Shown: positions 24,799-32,416 of the stretch, piece after piece | Layout: each line of letters begins with the position of its first letter | Position numbering within the stretch: the first letter of the stretch is position 1 | NCBI GenBank assembly: GCA_900471925.1 | Contig: UCGV01000029.1 | Location: 53,277-117,276 of the forward strand | From: Hyphomicrobiales bacterium | Lineage (GTDB): Bacteria > Pseudomonadota > Alphaproteobacteria > Rhizobiales > Rhizobiaceae | Direction of reading: 5' to 3' | DNA: 64,000 bases | Notes under the pieces: model-generated | The model's input: the letters and a program-made list of their open reading frames with translations, nothing else | Databases searched by the model: none | Told to the model about the DNA's origin: nothing | Position numbers and translations under genes: made by a program

Positions 24799-25335
24799 AT
24801 GACGACCCAGACTGTCCGTATCGCTGCCCTCGTTCTCGGCAGCTGCATTGCCGCCTCCGTTCTTTCCAGCCCGGTTTTCGCCATCGGCGACGACAGCAGC
24901 ACCACGCCGGTCTGCAAGAAGGGCGAGATCTACGACAAGAAGACCAAGAAATGCGTCAAGCAGCAGAGCGCCAACGTGACGGATGAAAACCGTACCGATT
25001 ACGCTTACTCGCTCGCCAAGGCCGGCCGCTATGAAGAAGCGCTCGCCATGCTCGACACGGTCAAGGACCAGAACAATGCCGAATGGCTGAACTATCGCGG
25101 TTACGCCACCCGCAAGCTCGGTCGCACGGATGAAGGCATCACCTACTATCTGCAGTCGGTCAAGCTCGATCCGCAATATGCCAAGGTTCGCGAATATCTC
25201 GGCGAAGCCTATGTCGTCAAAGGCCAGATCGACCTCGCCAAGGAACAGCTGACCACCATCAAGGCGATCTGCGGCACCGGCTGCGAGGAATATCAGGATC
25301 TGAACGCCGCCATTATCGACCCGTCCAAGATCTGA
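24799..25335 (+). CDS. Secreted TPR-repeat protein
   Basis: This 178-residue protein has a Sec signal (residues 1-29, ending SSPVFA). The mature start carries a paired-Cys segment VCKKGEIYDKKTKKCVKQ. Two or three TPR units follow (AYSLAKAGRYEEALAMLDTV; WLNYRGYATRKLGRTDEGITYYLQSVKLDP; EYLGEAYVVKGQIDLAKEQL), and a CGTGC pair lies near the end. CGAGGAG precedes the ATG. It lies upstream of an ECF sigma/anti-sigma pair on the same strand and may be part of that regulon. A periplasmic scaffold role is likely; partners are unknown. Confidence 0.78.
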   Translation: MTTQTVRIAALVLGSCIAASVLSSPVFAIGDDSSTTPVCKKGEIYDKKTKKCVKQQSANVTDENRTDYAYSLAKAGRYEEALAMLDTVKDQNNAEWLNYRGYATRKLGRTDEGITYYLQSVKLDPQYAKVREYLGEAYVVKGQIDLAKEQLTTIKAICGTGCEEYQDLNAAIIDPSKI

Positions 25336-25384
25336 TCTCAAGCAAAGGCAGGAAAGAGTAAGGTTGATTGAAGGCTATTTCCCT

Positions 25385-25990
25385 ATGCCGGTCGCACACA
25401 CCGCATTTCCTGCCTATAGTCACGCCAGAGCGGAATCGCCGGCCCGGCCGGCGGCTCCGAAACAGGACAGACGCGCGGAGGCGGCCATCGCGAGCGAAGC
25501 GGATATCAGGAGCGGCCTGACGGAGCATCTTTCCCGTCTGTGGCGCTACGGCCTCGTGCTTTCGCATCAGCGCGATGTGGCCGATGATCTCGTGCAGGCC
25601 ACATGCGTTCGCGCGCTGGAAAGGGCCGAACAATATGTACCAGGCACGCGGCTCGACCGCTGGCTGTTTTCGATCCTGCATTCGATCTGGCTGAACGAGA
25701 TCCGTGCGCGGCGCGTGCGCCAGGGGCAGGGCTTCGTTGATGCCGACGAGACGCTGACCTTCGATGGCGCTCACGACACCGAAACACATGTCATGGCCAA
25801 CCAGGTTTTGAAACAGGTGAATGCGCTGCCCGAGGCGCAGCGCTCGGCAGTTTTCCTCGCCTATGTGGAAGGTCTTTCCTACCGCGAGGTCGCCGCCATC
25901 TTGGATGTTCCGATCGGCACCGTGATGAGCAGGCTGGCAGCCGCCCGCGCCAAGCTCTCCGAAACCGTATCGGCAGGGGGATTTGAATGA
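25385..25990 (+). CDS. ECF RNA polymerase sigma factor
   Basis: The product has 201 residues. Region 2 is seen in LSRLWRYGLVLSHQRDVADDLVQATCVRALERAEQY...WLFSILHSIWLNEIRARR. Region 4 is LPEAQRSAVFLAYVEGLSYREVAAILDVPIGTVMSRLAAARAKL. The ATG at 25385 has GAAGG ten bases upstream; a TTG at 25364 behind GGAAAG is an alternative start, adding seven residues. The N-terminal 45 residues before region 2 are unusually long and Ala/Pro/Arg-rich. Its stop overlaps the anti-sigma start (ATGA). The signal sensed is unknown. Confidence 0.88.
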   Translation: MPVAHTAFPAYSHARAESPARPAAPKQDRRAEAAIASEADIRSGLTEHLSRLWRYGLVLSHQRDVADDLVQATCVRALERAEQYVPGTRLDRWLFSILHSIWLNEIRARRVRQGQGFVDADETLTFDGAHDTETHVMANQVLKQVNALPEAQRSAVFLAYVEGLSYREVAAILDVPIGTVMSRLAAARAKLSETVSAGGFE

Positions 25991-26781
25991 GCACGAAGCA
26001 CAGAATGCCCTCCGACGAGGAACTGACCGCCTTCATAGATGGTGAACTGGTCGGCGAAGACGCCGCACGCATCGAAGCCATGATCGAGGCCGACGAGGCT
26101 GTTGCCGAACGGCTGGAATATCTCGCCCGCGCTAGCCTGCCCTTCAAGGAGGCTTTCGCCCCGCTGCTCGATGCCGCCCCGCAGGCAAAGCTCGAATCCA
26201 TGCTGTCAGCCATTCCCGCTTCTCGAAGCGCAGGACCGGCCACCTTCGCCACCCGCCGAGGATTCCTCGGCGCTCTTGCCGCCTCGGTCGTTGCCGGCAT
26301 CGCCATCGACCGTGCCGTGATCGGTGTGGGCGCAAGGCTCTCGGGAAAGGATGAGAGCACCGAATGGCGTGCCGTCGTTGCCGAATATATCTCGCTCTAT
26401 ACGCCGGAAACGCTGGCGGGCCCGGTCCCCTCGAAAGAGGTGCAGTCCGCCCAGCTCGCCCGCCTCGACACGAGCCTCGGCCTGCAGCTTTCGCCCGAGC
26501 AGATCGCTCTGCCAGATGTCGATTTCAAGCGCGCCCAGATCCTGCAATATGACGGCAAGCCGCTCGCCCAGATCGCCTATCTCGACCCCGAGACCGGCCC
26601 CATGGCACTCTGCATCGTCGCTTCCGATATCGGCGCGAAGGCGCCCGATATCGAAGGCCGCAAGGGCATGAATGTCGTCTATTGGTCGAGCGCCAGCCAC
26701 GCCTTCATGCTGATCGGCCACGCTCCGGTGGACCGCATGACCGAGATCGCCGACGCAGTGCGGAGCAAGATTGCCGTCTGA
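25987..26781 (+). CDS. Transmembrane anti-sigma factor
   Basis: This 264-residue protein has an N-terminal anti-sigma domain with SDEELTAFIDGELVGEDAARIEAMIEAD, the usual 'D-G-E-L' start of RsiW-like proteins. One membrane segment (GFLGALAASVVAGIAIDRAV, about residues 91-110) follows, with a periplasmic part of about 150 residues. It overlaps the sigma gene by 4 bases, so the two are made together. It lacks the HxxxCxxC zinc motif of redox ZAS anti-sigmas, so control by regulated proteolysis or a conformational signal is more likely. RRGFLG before the membrane segment resembles a twin-arginine motif but sits too deep to be a signal. Confidence 0.82.
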   Translation: MSTKHRMPSDEELTAFIDGELVGEDAARIEAMIEADEAVAERLEYLARASLPFKEAFAPLLDAAPQAKLESMLSAIPASRSAGPATFATRRGFLGALAASVVAGIAIDRAVIGVGARLSGKDESTEWRAVVAEYISLYTPETLAGPVPSKEVQSAQLARLDTSLGLQLSPEQIALPDVDFKRAQILQYDGKPLAQIAYLDPETGPMALCIVASDIGAKAPDIEGRKGMNVVYWSSASHAFMLIGHAPVDRMTEIADAVRSKIAV

Positions 26782-26797
26782 AGCGTGTTGCGATCCC

Positions 26798-27445
26798 CTA
26801 GTTCACAGCGCTCGCAAGCCGAAGACCCGGCTGCGCCGTAACGCCGCCCGCAGCCGCCGGCTCGGCATTCACCTGGATGATCCCCGGCATTTTCGCCTTC
26901 AGGGCTGGATGATGGGCTTTGTTCTGAATCGGCGCGCTCGCCGCCTTGCCGGGCGCGCAATTGCCCGATGTGTTGCTCTCCACATGCGGCTTGCCGTCGC
27001 CGTTGCCGGTATAGCGGAAACTGTGGGTGCAGACACCGTTGCCGGAAAGGGTGGAGACCACCGAATAGCCCTCCACACCGGCTGGCAGGCCGTCGGCGAT
27101 CGCTTCATTAGATGAAGCCTTCATGACGCTGTCGGCCTGTTGCAGCATGGTCGCCGCTTCCCGGTCCAGGGCAGCGGAGATGCTGTCGAGATTCGCAATG
27201 GGCGGCGCTGTCCAGAACGGATCGAAGAAGCCGGGCGCCGAAGCGGGCAAACCGACGATCCGAACCTGCGGCGCCCGGTTGCCGGCATAGCGGATGCGCT
27301 CGATCGAACCATCCGGCAGGCGGAAGACGATCACATGGGTATCGGCGGATTTGTGGGCGATCGTTTCGGCCGCCGCCGGACCGCCGAGATAGACGGAGCC
27401 GATCACCGCTGCGCCCATGAGGAATGCGATACGAAGCTTTTGCAC
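26798..27445 (-). CDS. Secreted protein of unknown function
   Basis: This 215-residue protein has a GTG start at 27445 with a perfect AGGAGG five bases upstream; the longer frame to 27598 has none. A Sec signal (VQKLRIAFLMGAAVIGSVYLG, cut after PAAA) leads to a mature part. It has VIVFRLPDGSIERIRYAGNRAPQ, a Phe/Pro-rich FFDPFWTAPP patch, and two cysteines in GNGVCTHSFRYTGNG and SNTSGNCAPG that could form a disulfide. It is convergent with the anti-sigma gene. I do not recognise the family. Confidence 0.65.
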   Translation of the reverse strand: MQKLRIAFLMGAAVIGSVYLGGPAAAETIAHKSADTHVIVFRLPDGSIERIRYAGNRAPQVRIVGLPASAPGFFDPFWTAPPIANLDSISAALDREAATMLQQADSVMKASSNEAIADGLPAGVEGYSVVSTLSGNGVCTHSFRYTGNGDGKPHVESNTSGNCAPGKAASAPIQNKAHHPALKAKMPGIIQVNAEPAAAGGVTAQPGLRLASAVN

Positions 27446-27665
27446 AATGGCCTCCTGACACGGGAAGAACACTATCGGCAGCCCGCGCCGACAAGCGCTT
27501 CGAGTAGGAGGGATGATCCCCGTGACGAAGGCCGAATTTGTGGCGCACCGCTGCGGCGTGGCGCCGCAGAATGAGGAGGAAGCGCGCATATCGCGCAAAA
27601 GTGAGCAGCCGTTCTGCGATCACGGCAGCCGCCAGCAAGCTTCTATACGCCGGACCGCGGCTTGC

Positions 27666-28403
27666 CTAGAACGGCTGTGTCTTGTCGGAAACCTGGCTGA
27701 CGGTAGCGCCGGGAACGAGACGGTTCAGGCAGTCGACATAGGTCGTGTACATCTGTTGCACGCGCGACAGCGGCACCACCCACTTCTCTTCGTCACCGGA
27801 AAAATCGAGTTCCATATCCGGCGTGCCGACAAAGGAATTCTTGAGAATGAATTTGATCTGCGCCGTACCCGTCTTGCCCTCGGCAGGCACGATACGCAGC
27901 GTCTTGCCATCGAAGAATTCCGCCGGCACCACCTTGCTGCCGGCCCGCCCGACCATCGTCACCTTGGTGACTGTGCCCTTCGGGATATCCCAGCCATCCT
28001 TCGAAACCAGCCACATCGCATTGTCGAGGCTCTGGCGAAACTCGACCGTCTTGCCAAGCTCGCTGTCCCAGCGGAGCCGGCAGTAGGCCGGCTTCTGACC
28101 CACGAAGCCAACCGCCCATTGGCGCGCGTCGCCCATCCATTCGGTATCGTCCTGGGGAGGCGCGTTATGGGCCGCTTCGGCAGGCGGAGTCTCGGCCTGT
28201 GCCGTCACGCCAGGAGCCGCATCGCCGTGAACCGTCTCGCTCTGAGATGCCTCATCATCAGCCGGCTCGCTTTGGACGGCCTCGCTGTGAGGCGCCTCAG
28301 TATGGGCGATCTCCCCGTGGGGCGTCTCGACATGAGCCGTTTCACTCCGGGCGGTCGCCGGAACGAGAAGTGCCGCCAGCAAAATTGCAGAAAAGGTCTT
28401 CAT
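27666..28403 (-). CDS. Secreted protein with Glu/His pentapeptide repeat; invasion-associated-locus-B-like C-terminus
   Basis: The product has 245 residues. ATG at 28403 is followed by a signal (MKTFSAILLAALLVPATA). Residues about 20-85 are roughly thirteen pentads of the form x-E-x-x-H/Q (SETAH, VETPH, GEIAH, TEAPH, SEAVQ and so on). The C-terminal domain (about 95-245) has WAVGFVGQKPAYCRLRW, DGWDIPKGTVTKVTM, FDGKTLRIVPAEG and WVVPLSR...YVDCLNRL. This is weakly like the IalB/invasion-associated B family. The repeat could bind metals or be a flexible spacer. It has no operon partner. Confidence 0.6.
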   Translation of the reverse strand: MKTFSAILLAALLVPATARSETAHVETPHGEIAHTEAPHSEAVQSEPADDEASQSETVHGDAAPGVTAQAETPPAEAAHNAPPQDDTEWMGDARQWAVGFVGQKPAYCRLRWDSELGKTVEFRQSLDNAMWLVSKDGWDIPKGTVTKVTMVGRAGSKVVPAEFFDGKTLRIVPAEGKTGTAQIKFILKNSFVGTPDMELDFSGDEEKWVVPLSRVQQMYTTYVDCLNRLVPGATVSQVSDKTQPF

Positions 28404-28802
28404 GGCTCGAATCGCCTCCAAGAGTTGGGGTGATTCTACGGATCGAAGGTTGAGGTTTTGCTACCGGAGTCGGGTGTGAGGATGGAGCGGTGCCAGCTCA
28501 AAATGATCCATCTTGCCAACGCGTTGCTGGCTTCAGTGGCCGCATAGAGCGCAAAAAGCCTTCGGCACCGACATCGCGGAGAGCGCCTGCGACTTCCCGG
28601 AAATGCGACGTGGTTTCTTAGAAGCTGCGGTGCCCGACGATAAAAACGCCTCTGGGCGCGTGTCAGAGCGACATTCAGCATATTGGGTTTTGTCGAATTC
28701 CACGTGGCCGCGGACACATCTCTTCGAAACGCGTGGTGCCAGCATGAGACAGAATTGCCTTTGCCTGGCTTGTACAAATAATGCAATTCAAGGAGAGGAA
28801 TT
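28404..28802. other. 399-base gap with no supported gene
   Basis: Open frames exist on both strands, but none has a ribosome site, a recognisable domain or rhizobial codon usage. I see no promoter, terminator or repeat I can defend. It may be decayed coding sequence next to the tRNA-Gln gene. Confidence 0.4.
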
Positions 28803-28876
28803 TGGCTGGGGAACCTGGACTCGAACCAAGATTAACGGAGTCAGAGTCCGTCGTTCTACCATTGAACTATTCCCCA
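28803..28876 (-). tRNA. tRNA-Gln (CTG)
   Basis: This 74-base cloverleaf on the minus strand includes CCA. The acceptor stem TGGGGAA pairs with TTCCCCA. The anticodon stem ACGGA/TCCGT holds loop CTCTGAC (anticodon CTG, reads CAG). The T arm has GGTTCGAGTCC. U1:A72 at the acceptor end is typical of tRNA-Gln. Confidence 0.96.
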
Positions 28877-29122
28877 GCAGGCGCTGCCGAAGCATCGCTT
28901 GGCTGCTGTGCGGCGCTTATAACCAAAACGACGCGGAATGCAAATACCCGATTTGAAAAAATTCTATCCTTCCAATCCGGGTGAAATTTTCGGGGCTAAA
29001 ATCCGGAATCAAAAAGAATTTGGTGATTTCGACACTCGCTGATATTCTCGCCGCAACGCAAAAATCGAATGAGCGCCTGCTGCATACCTTTCTGGACTTG
29101 CGCGGCGCGATGGAAAACGAAC

Positions 29123-30682
29123 GTGGAAGACCCCAAAGGCGGCGCAAAGCCGCAATTTGACGGGGCGTCGGCGGCAGGGCGCAAGGACGGCAAGAAGTCC
29201 AGGCGCCGCAAGGGCAAGCGAGGCGGACAATCCCGCAGCGCCGCTCATCCCGCTTCGCATGATCTTGCCGGCCATGCCGGCGAGGCTGCGCGCCCGAAGG
29301 ACGATCCGGAAAACCCGGCCCGTAAGCGCAAGCGCCGCCGTCGCGGTGGGCGTGGCGCATCTCAATCCGATGTTTCGGTTCAATCGCAGCCTGTGGTCCA
29401 GCCGGCGGTGCATAGTCACGCCAATGGCCCGCGCCCGGAGGGTGATTCGGCTTCCAGCCGCCGTAACCGGCGCAAGCACCGCAGCAAGCGCGGTCTGCAG
29501 GGCAGGCCGCTCGCGCCCGTCCAGGCGCCGCCCTCGGCGAGGGCCGATTTGCGGGCCGATGCGCCGGCACGGCCTTCGCAGCGCGAGGCGCAGGATGCCG
29601 ATACGCCCAACCGCCGCAACCGGCAGCAGGGCCATGACGAGGAGCGGGCAGGCGGCGAACATGCCTGGCCGGACGAACTCTATGCCGCGCTCGATCTCGG
29701 CACCAACAATTGCCGTCTTCTGATCGCCCAGCCCACGCGCCCCGGCCAGTTCCGTGTCGTCGATGCCTTTTCGCGCATCGTGCGTCTCGGCGAAGGGCTT
29801 GCCGCCAGCGGCAGGCTGTCGGACGACGCGATGGAGCGGGCGATCGATGCGCTCCGGATCTGCGCTTCCAAGCTGCGCAACCGCGAGATCCGCCGCATGC
29901 GGCTGATCGCGACCGAAGCCTGCCGGCAGGCGGCCAATGGCGAAGAATTTCTGCGGCGAGTGGTGGCAGAGACCGGCCTCGAGCTTGAAATCATCGATCG
30001 CGAAACCGAAGCGCGGCTTGCAGTATCAGGCTGCTCGTCGCTGGTCGGGCGCGAGACGCGCTCCGTCGTGCTCTTCGATATCGGCGGCGGCTCCTCGGAA
30101 ATCGCCGTCATCCGCATCGGCGATAACCGCTTTGCCCGCCTTGCCAATCACATCACCCACTGGACCTCTCTGCCGGTAGGCGTCGTCACGCTTTCGGAGC
30201 GCCACGGTGGCCGCGATGTGACGCCTGATGTTTTCGAGGGCATGGTCAGCGAAGTCGCTGGCATGCTGTCGAATTTCGACTGCCCGGAGATCGAGATCGG
30301 CGAGGATGGCGATTTCCACCTGATCGGCACTTCGGGCACGGTGACGACGCTTGCCGGCGTGCATCTCGACCTGCCGCGTTATGACCGCCGCAAGGTCGAT
30401 GGCATATGGCTGTCGGATGACGAGGTCTCCGCCATGCAGGCGAAGCTTCTGTCGTGGAATTTTGAAAGCCGTGCGGCCAATCCCTGCATCGGGCCTGACC
30501 GCGCCGATCTGGTGCTCGCCGGCTGCGCCATTCTGGAGGCGATCCGCCGCCGCTGGCCGAGCCCGCGCATGCGCGTTGCCGATCGTGGCTTGAGGGAAGG
30601 GCTGCTCACCGACATGATGGCCGATGACGGCGTCTGGCGGCGGCATCGAAACCGCCGCGGCCAGCGGGGAAACAAGGGGTAG
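29123..30682 (+). CDS. ppx: Ppx/GppA phosphatase with long basic N-terminal extension
   Basis: It has about 519 residues from a GTG at 29123 (VEDPKGGAKPQ); an ATG at 29069 gives 537 but has no ribosome site. The first ~185 residues are disordered, with three Arg/Lys clusters (GKKSRRRKGKRGG, ARKRKRRRRGGRG, SRRNRRKHRSKRG). The C-terminal ~310 residues are a Ppx/GppA domain: ALDLGTNNCRLLIA phosphate loop, IATEACRQA, DRETEARLA, FDIGGGSSE and GTSGTVTTLAG. The enzyme should hydrolyse polyphosphate and/or pppGpp. It lacks the HD-like C-terminal domain of long Ppx. rlmE starts 3 bases after its stop. Confidence 0.85.
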   Translation: MEDPKGGAKPQFDGASAAGRKDGKKSRRRKGKRGGQSRSAAHPASHDLAGHAGEAARPKDDPENPARKRKRRRRGGRGASQSDVSVQSQPVVQPAVHSHANGPRPEGDSASSRRNRRKHRSKRGLQGRPLAPVQAPPSARADLRADAPARPSQREAQDADTPNRRNRQQGHDEERAGGEHAWPDELYAALDLGTNNCRLLIAQPTRPGQFRVVDAFSRIVRLGEGLAASGRLSDDAMERAIDALRICASKLRNREIRRMRLIATEACRQAANGEEFLRRVVAETGLELEIIDRETEARLAVSGCSSLVGRETRSVVLFDIGGGSSEIAVIRIGDNRFARLANHITHWTSLPVGVVTLSERHGGRDVTPDVFEGMVSEVAGMLSNFDCPEIEIGEDGDFHLIGTSGTVTTLAGVHLDLPRYDRRKVDGIWLSDDEVSAMQAKLLSWNFESRAANPCIGPDRADLVLAGCAILEAIRRRWPSPRMRVADRGLREGLLTDMMADDGVWRRHRNRRGQRGNKG

Positions 30683-30685
30683 GGC

Positions 30686-31405
30686 ATGACCAAGCCAACG
30701 ATCGCGGGAAGCCGCACAGGCCGCAAGCTCGGCCAGCGTGTCAAGAAGAAGAAGCTCAAGGCCTCCTCACGCCAGTGGCTGGAGCGCCATATCAACGATC
30801 CCTATGTGCAGCGCGCCCAGCTCGAAGGCTATCGCGCCCGCGCGGCTTTCAAGCTGCTGGAGATCGACGAGAAATATAACATCCTGAAGGGCGCGAGGCG
30901 TATCATCGACCTTGGCGCTGCTCCCGGCAGCTGGTCGCAGATCGCAGCGAAGGTGACCGGCTCGACGGATGAGGATATCCGTGTCGCCGCCATCGACTTT
31001 CTGGAAATGACGCAGCTTCCCGGCGTCACCATCCTGCAGCTCGACTTCCTTGACCCGACGGCCCCGGAAAAGCTCATGGAAGCCGTCGGTGGCACGCCGG
31101 ATCTGGTGATATCGGATATGGCGGCCCCGACAACAGGCCATCATCGCACCGATCATCTGCGCACCATGCACCTCTGCGAGGTCGCAGCCCATTTCGCCGT
31201 CGAGGTGCTGGGCGAGGGCGGCCACTTCCTGGCCAAGACCTTCCAGGGCGGCACGGAGCGCGATCTGCTTGCCATGTTGAAGCAGCATTTCCGCCAGGTC
31301 GTGCATGTGAAGCCGGCCTCTTCGCGCGCCGAATCGGTCGAGATGTTCCTGCTTGCGAAAGGCTTCAAGGGCCGCAAGGCCGAAGCGGAGCCGGAGGAAG
31401 CTTGA
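30686..31405 (+). CDS. rlmE: 23S rRNA 2'-O-ribose methyltransferase RlmE (FtsJ/RrmJ)
   Basis: This 239-residue enzyme methylates the ribose of U2552 in 23S rRNA using S-adenosylmethionine. The K-D-K-E active set is visible as Lys56, Asp144, Lys184 and Glu219. The SAM-binding IIDLGAAPGSWSQ is at residues 73-85. An N-terminal basic extension (GQRVKKKKLKASSRQW) is typical of rhizobial members. It starts 3 bases after the ppx stop, so the two are one operon. The pairing suggests a stress/ribosome-maturation link, but that is inference. Confidence 0.94.
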   Translation: MTKPTIAGSRTGRKLGQRVKKKKLKASSRQWLERHINDPYVQRAQLEGYRARAAFKLLEIDEKYNILKGARRIIDLGAAPGSWSQIAAKVTGSTDEDIRVAAIDFLEMTQLPGVTILQLDFLDPTAPEKLMEAVGGTPDLVISDMAAPTTGHHRTDHLRTMHLCEVAAHFAVEVLGEGGHFLAKTFQGGTERDLLAMLKQHFRQVVHVKPASSRAESVEMFLLAKGFKGRKAEAEPEEA

Positions 31406-31462
31406 TATTTGTGTCAGTCCTGTGAATGATTGATTTCCCAGGACTGGACACCCGCCACCGCA

Positions 31463-31861
31463 ATGCTTCTTTACGTCACGTTCGGAACCAACGATCTCTA
31501 TCGTGCCCGGCATTTCTATGATGCCGTCCTGCCTGTGCTCGGATACAGGCGCCAGCGCTATTCCGAGGAGGAGATCGGCTACGCCGCCGATGGCGATACG
31601 CGCTGCCGCTTCTGGGTGGTGACGCCTTTCAACAGGCGGCGGGCAGCAAATGGCAACGGCACGATGGTGGCCTTTGAGGCGCAGACACGCGCCGATGTCG
31701 ATGCCTTCCATGCCGCCGCTATCGCCGCCGGCGCCGTTGATGAAGGCAAGCCGGGCCTGCGCTCCTACCACGCGCATTTCTATGCGGCTTATGTCAGGGA
31801 TCTCGACGGCAACAAGCTCTGTGCCGTTTGTGAAAAAGCCGAAGAGCCGCCTTTCGACTGA
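31463..31861 (+). CDS. VOC-family (glyoxalase/bleomycin-resistance-like) protein
   Basis: This 132-residue protein has one vicinal-oxygen-chelate domain: YVTFGTNDLYRARHFYDAVLPVLGY at the start, FWVVTPFNRRRAANGNGTMVAFEA in the middle and YAAYVRDLDGNKLCAVCEK at the end. Probable metal-side-chain positions are partly kept. I chose ATG 31463 because VOC domains begin MLLYVTFGTN; a TTG at 31430 is possible. Substrate unknown. An AT-rich repeat region follows. Confidence 0.8.
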   Translation: MLLYVTFGTNDLYRARHFYDAVLPVLGYRRQRYSEEEIGYAADGDTRCRFWVVTPFNRRRAANGNGTMVAFEAQTRADVDAFHAAAIAAGAVDEGKPGLRSYHAHFYAAYVRDLDGNKLCAVCEKAEEPPFD

Positions 31862-31880
31862 GCGGTGAGCCGTTTTCCAA

Positions 31881-32268
31881 CTAAGTTATTGATTATGAAT
31901 AAGAAAGTATGATGCGCGCGAGGCGCGCAGATTGCGCATTCAGCGCGGGTTGCTTCCTACTTCAACTGCGCATTCGAAAAACATATTCATTTTCAATGAC
32001 TTGAAGAAAGCTTCCTGTCGCGCCGAGAGCCGTGTCGGCAGGGTTTGGCGCTCTATTTTTACTTCTCTCGGTGCCAGAAGCGGAATTCCAGTGATGCAAC
32101 TGTGTAGCAGAATCCGCCCTAAGTCCTTGATTATGAATAAGTGATCCACTTTTGCTCAAAAAGACTCCCTATAGAAGAGAGGCAAATCAAAGGTGTCGCC
32201 GGCACTATATAGAATATGAAACTTCTTATACCCTCATATGGACCACTTATTCATTTTCAATGACTTAG
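31881..32268. repeat. Four alternating copies of a ~23-31-bp inverted repeat in an AT-rich gap
   Basis: Consensus CTAAGTCATTGAAAATGAATAAG occurs as: plus 31881-31903, minus 31982-32003, plus 32119-32149, minus 32240-32268. The last two extend to about 30 bp (ending ...AAGTGxTCC) and match at 25 of 29 bases. They bound a 90-base stretch that could fold back. Cores carry small palindromes (TCATT-GAA-AATGA). The gap 31862-32416 has no supported gene and is clearly AT-richer than its surroundings. It could be a MITE-like element, a dispersed rhizobial repeat or stacked operator/recombination sites. Confidence 0.7.
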
Positions 32269-32416
32269 CGCGATTTTGCCGTCACTGGTGCTGCACTAAG
32301 CCGTCATTCTTCCCGCTGAAGCCGGCCGGCAGACAGCCCAAAGCCTCCCGGCCTTGCGACGCGTCCAAGCCGGAATGGCCTCTAGCCTTGCATTTGAAGA
32401 GATGGAGGCAGCGGCC

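Noticed and set aside
28199..28403. Pentad-coding stretch as a CRISPR-like or DNA tandem repeat
   Set aside because: The unit is 15 bp, degenerate and in frame, so it is a protein repeat; no spacer/repeat structure and no cas genes.
28436..28956. Overlapping ORFs around the tRNA-Gln gene
   Set aside because: They run through the tRNA or lack ribosome sites and coding bias; no family recognised.
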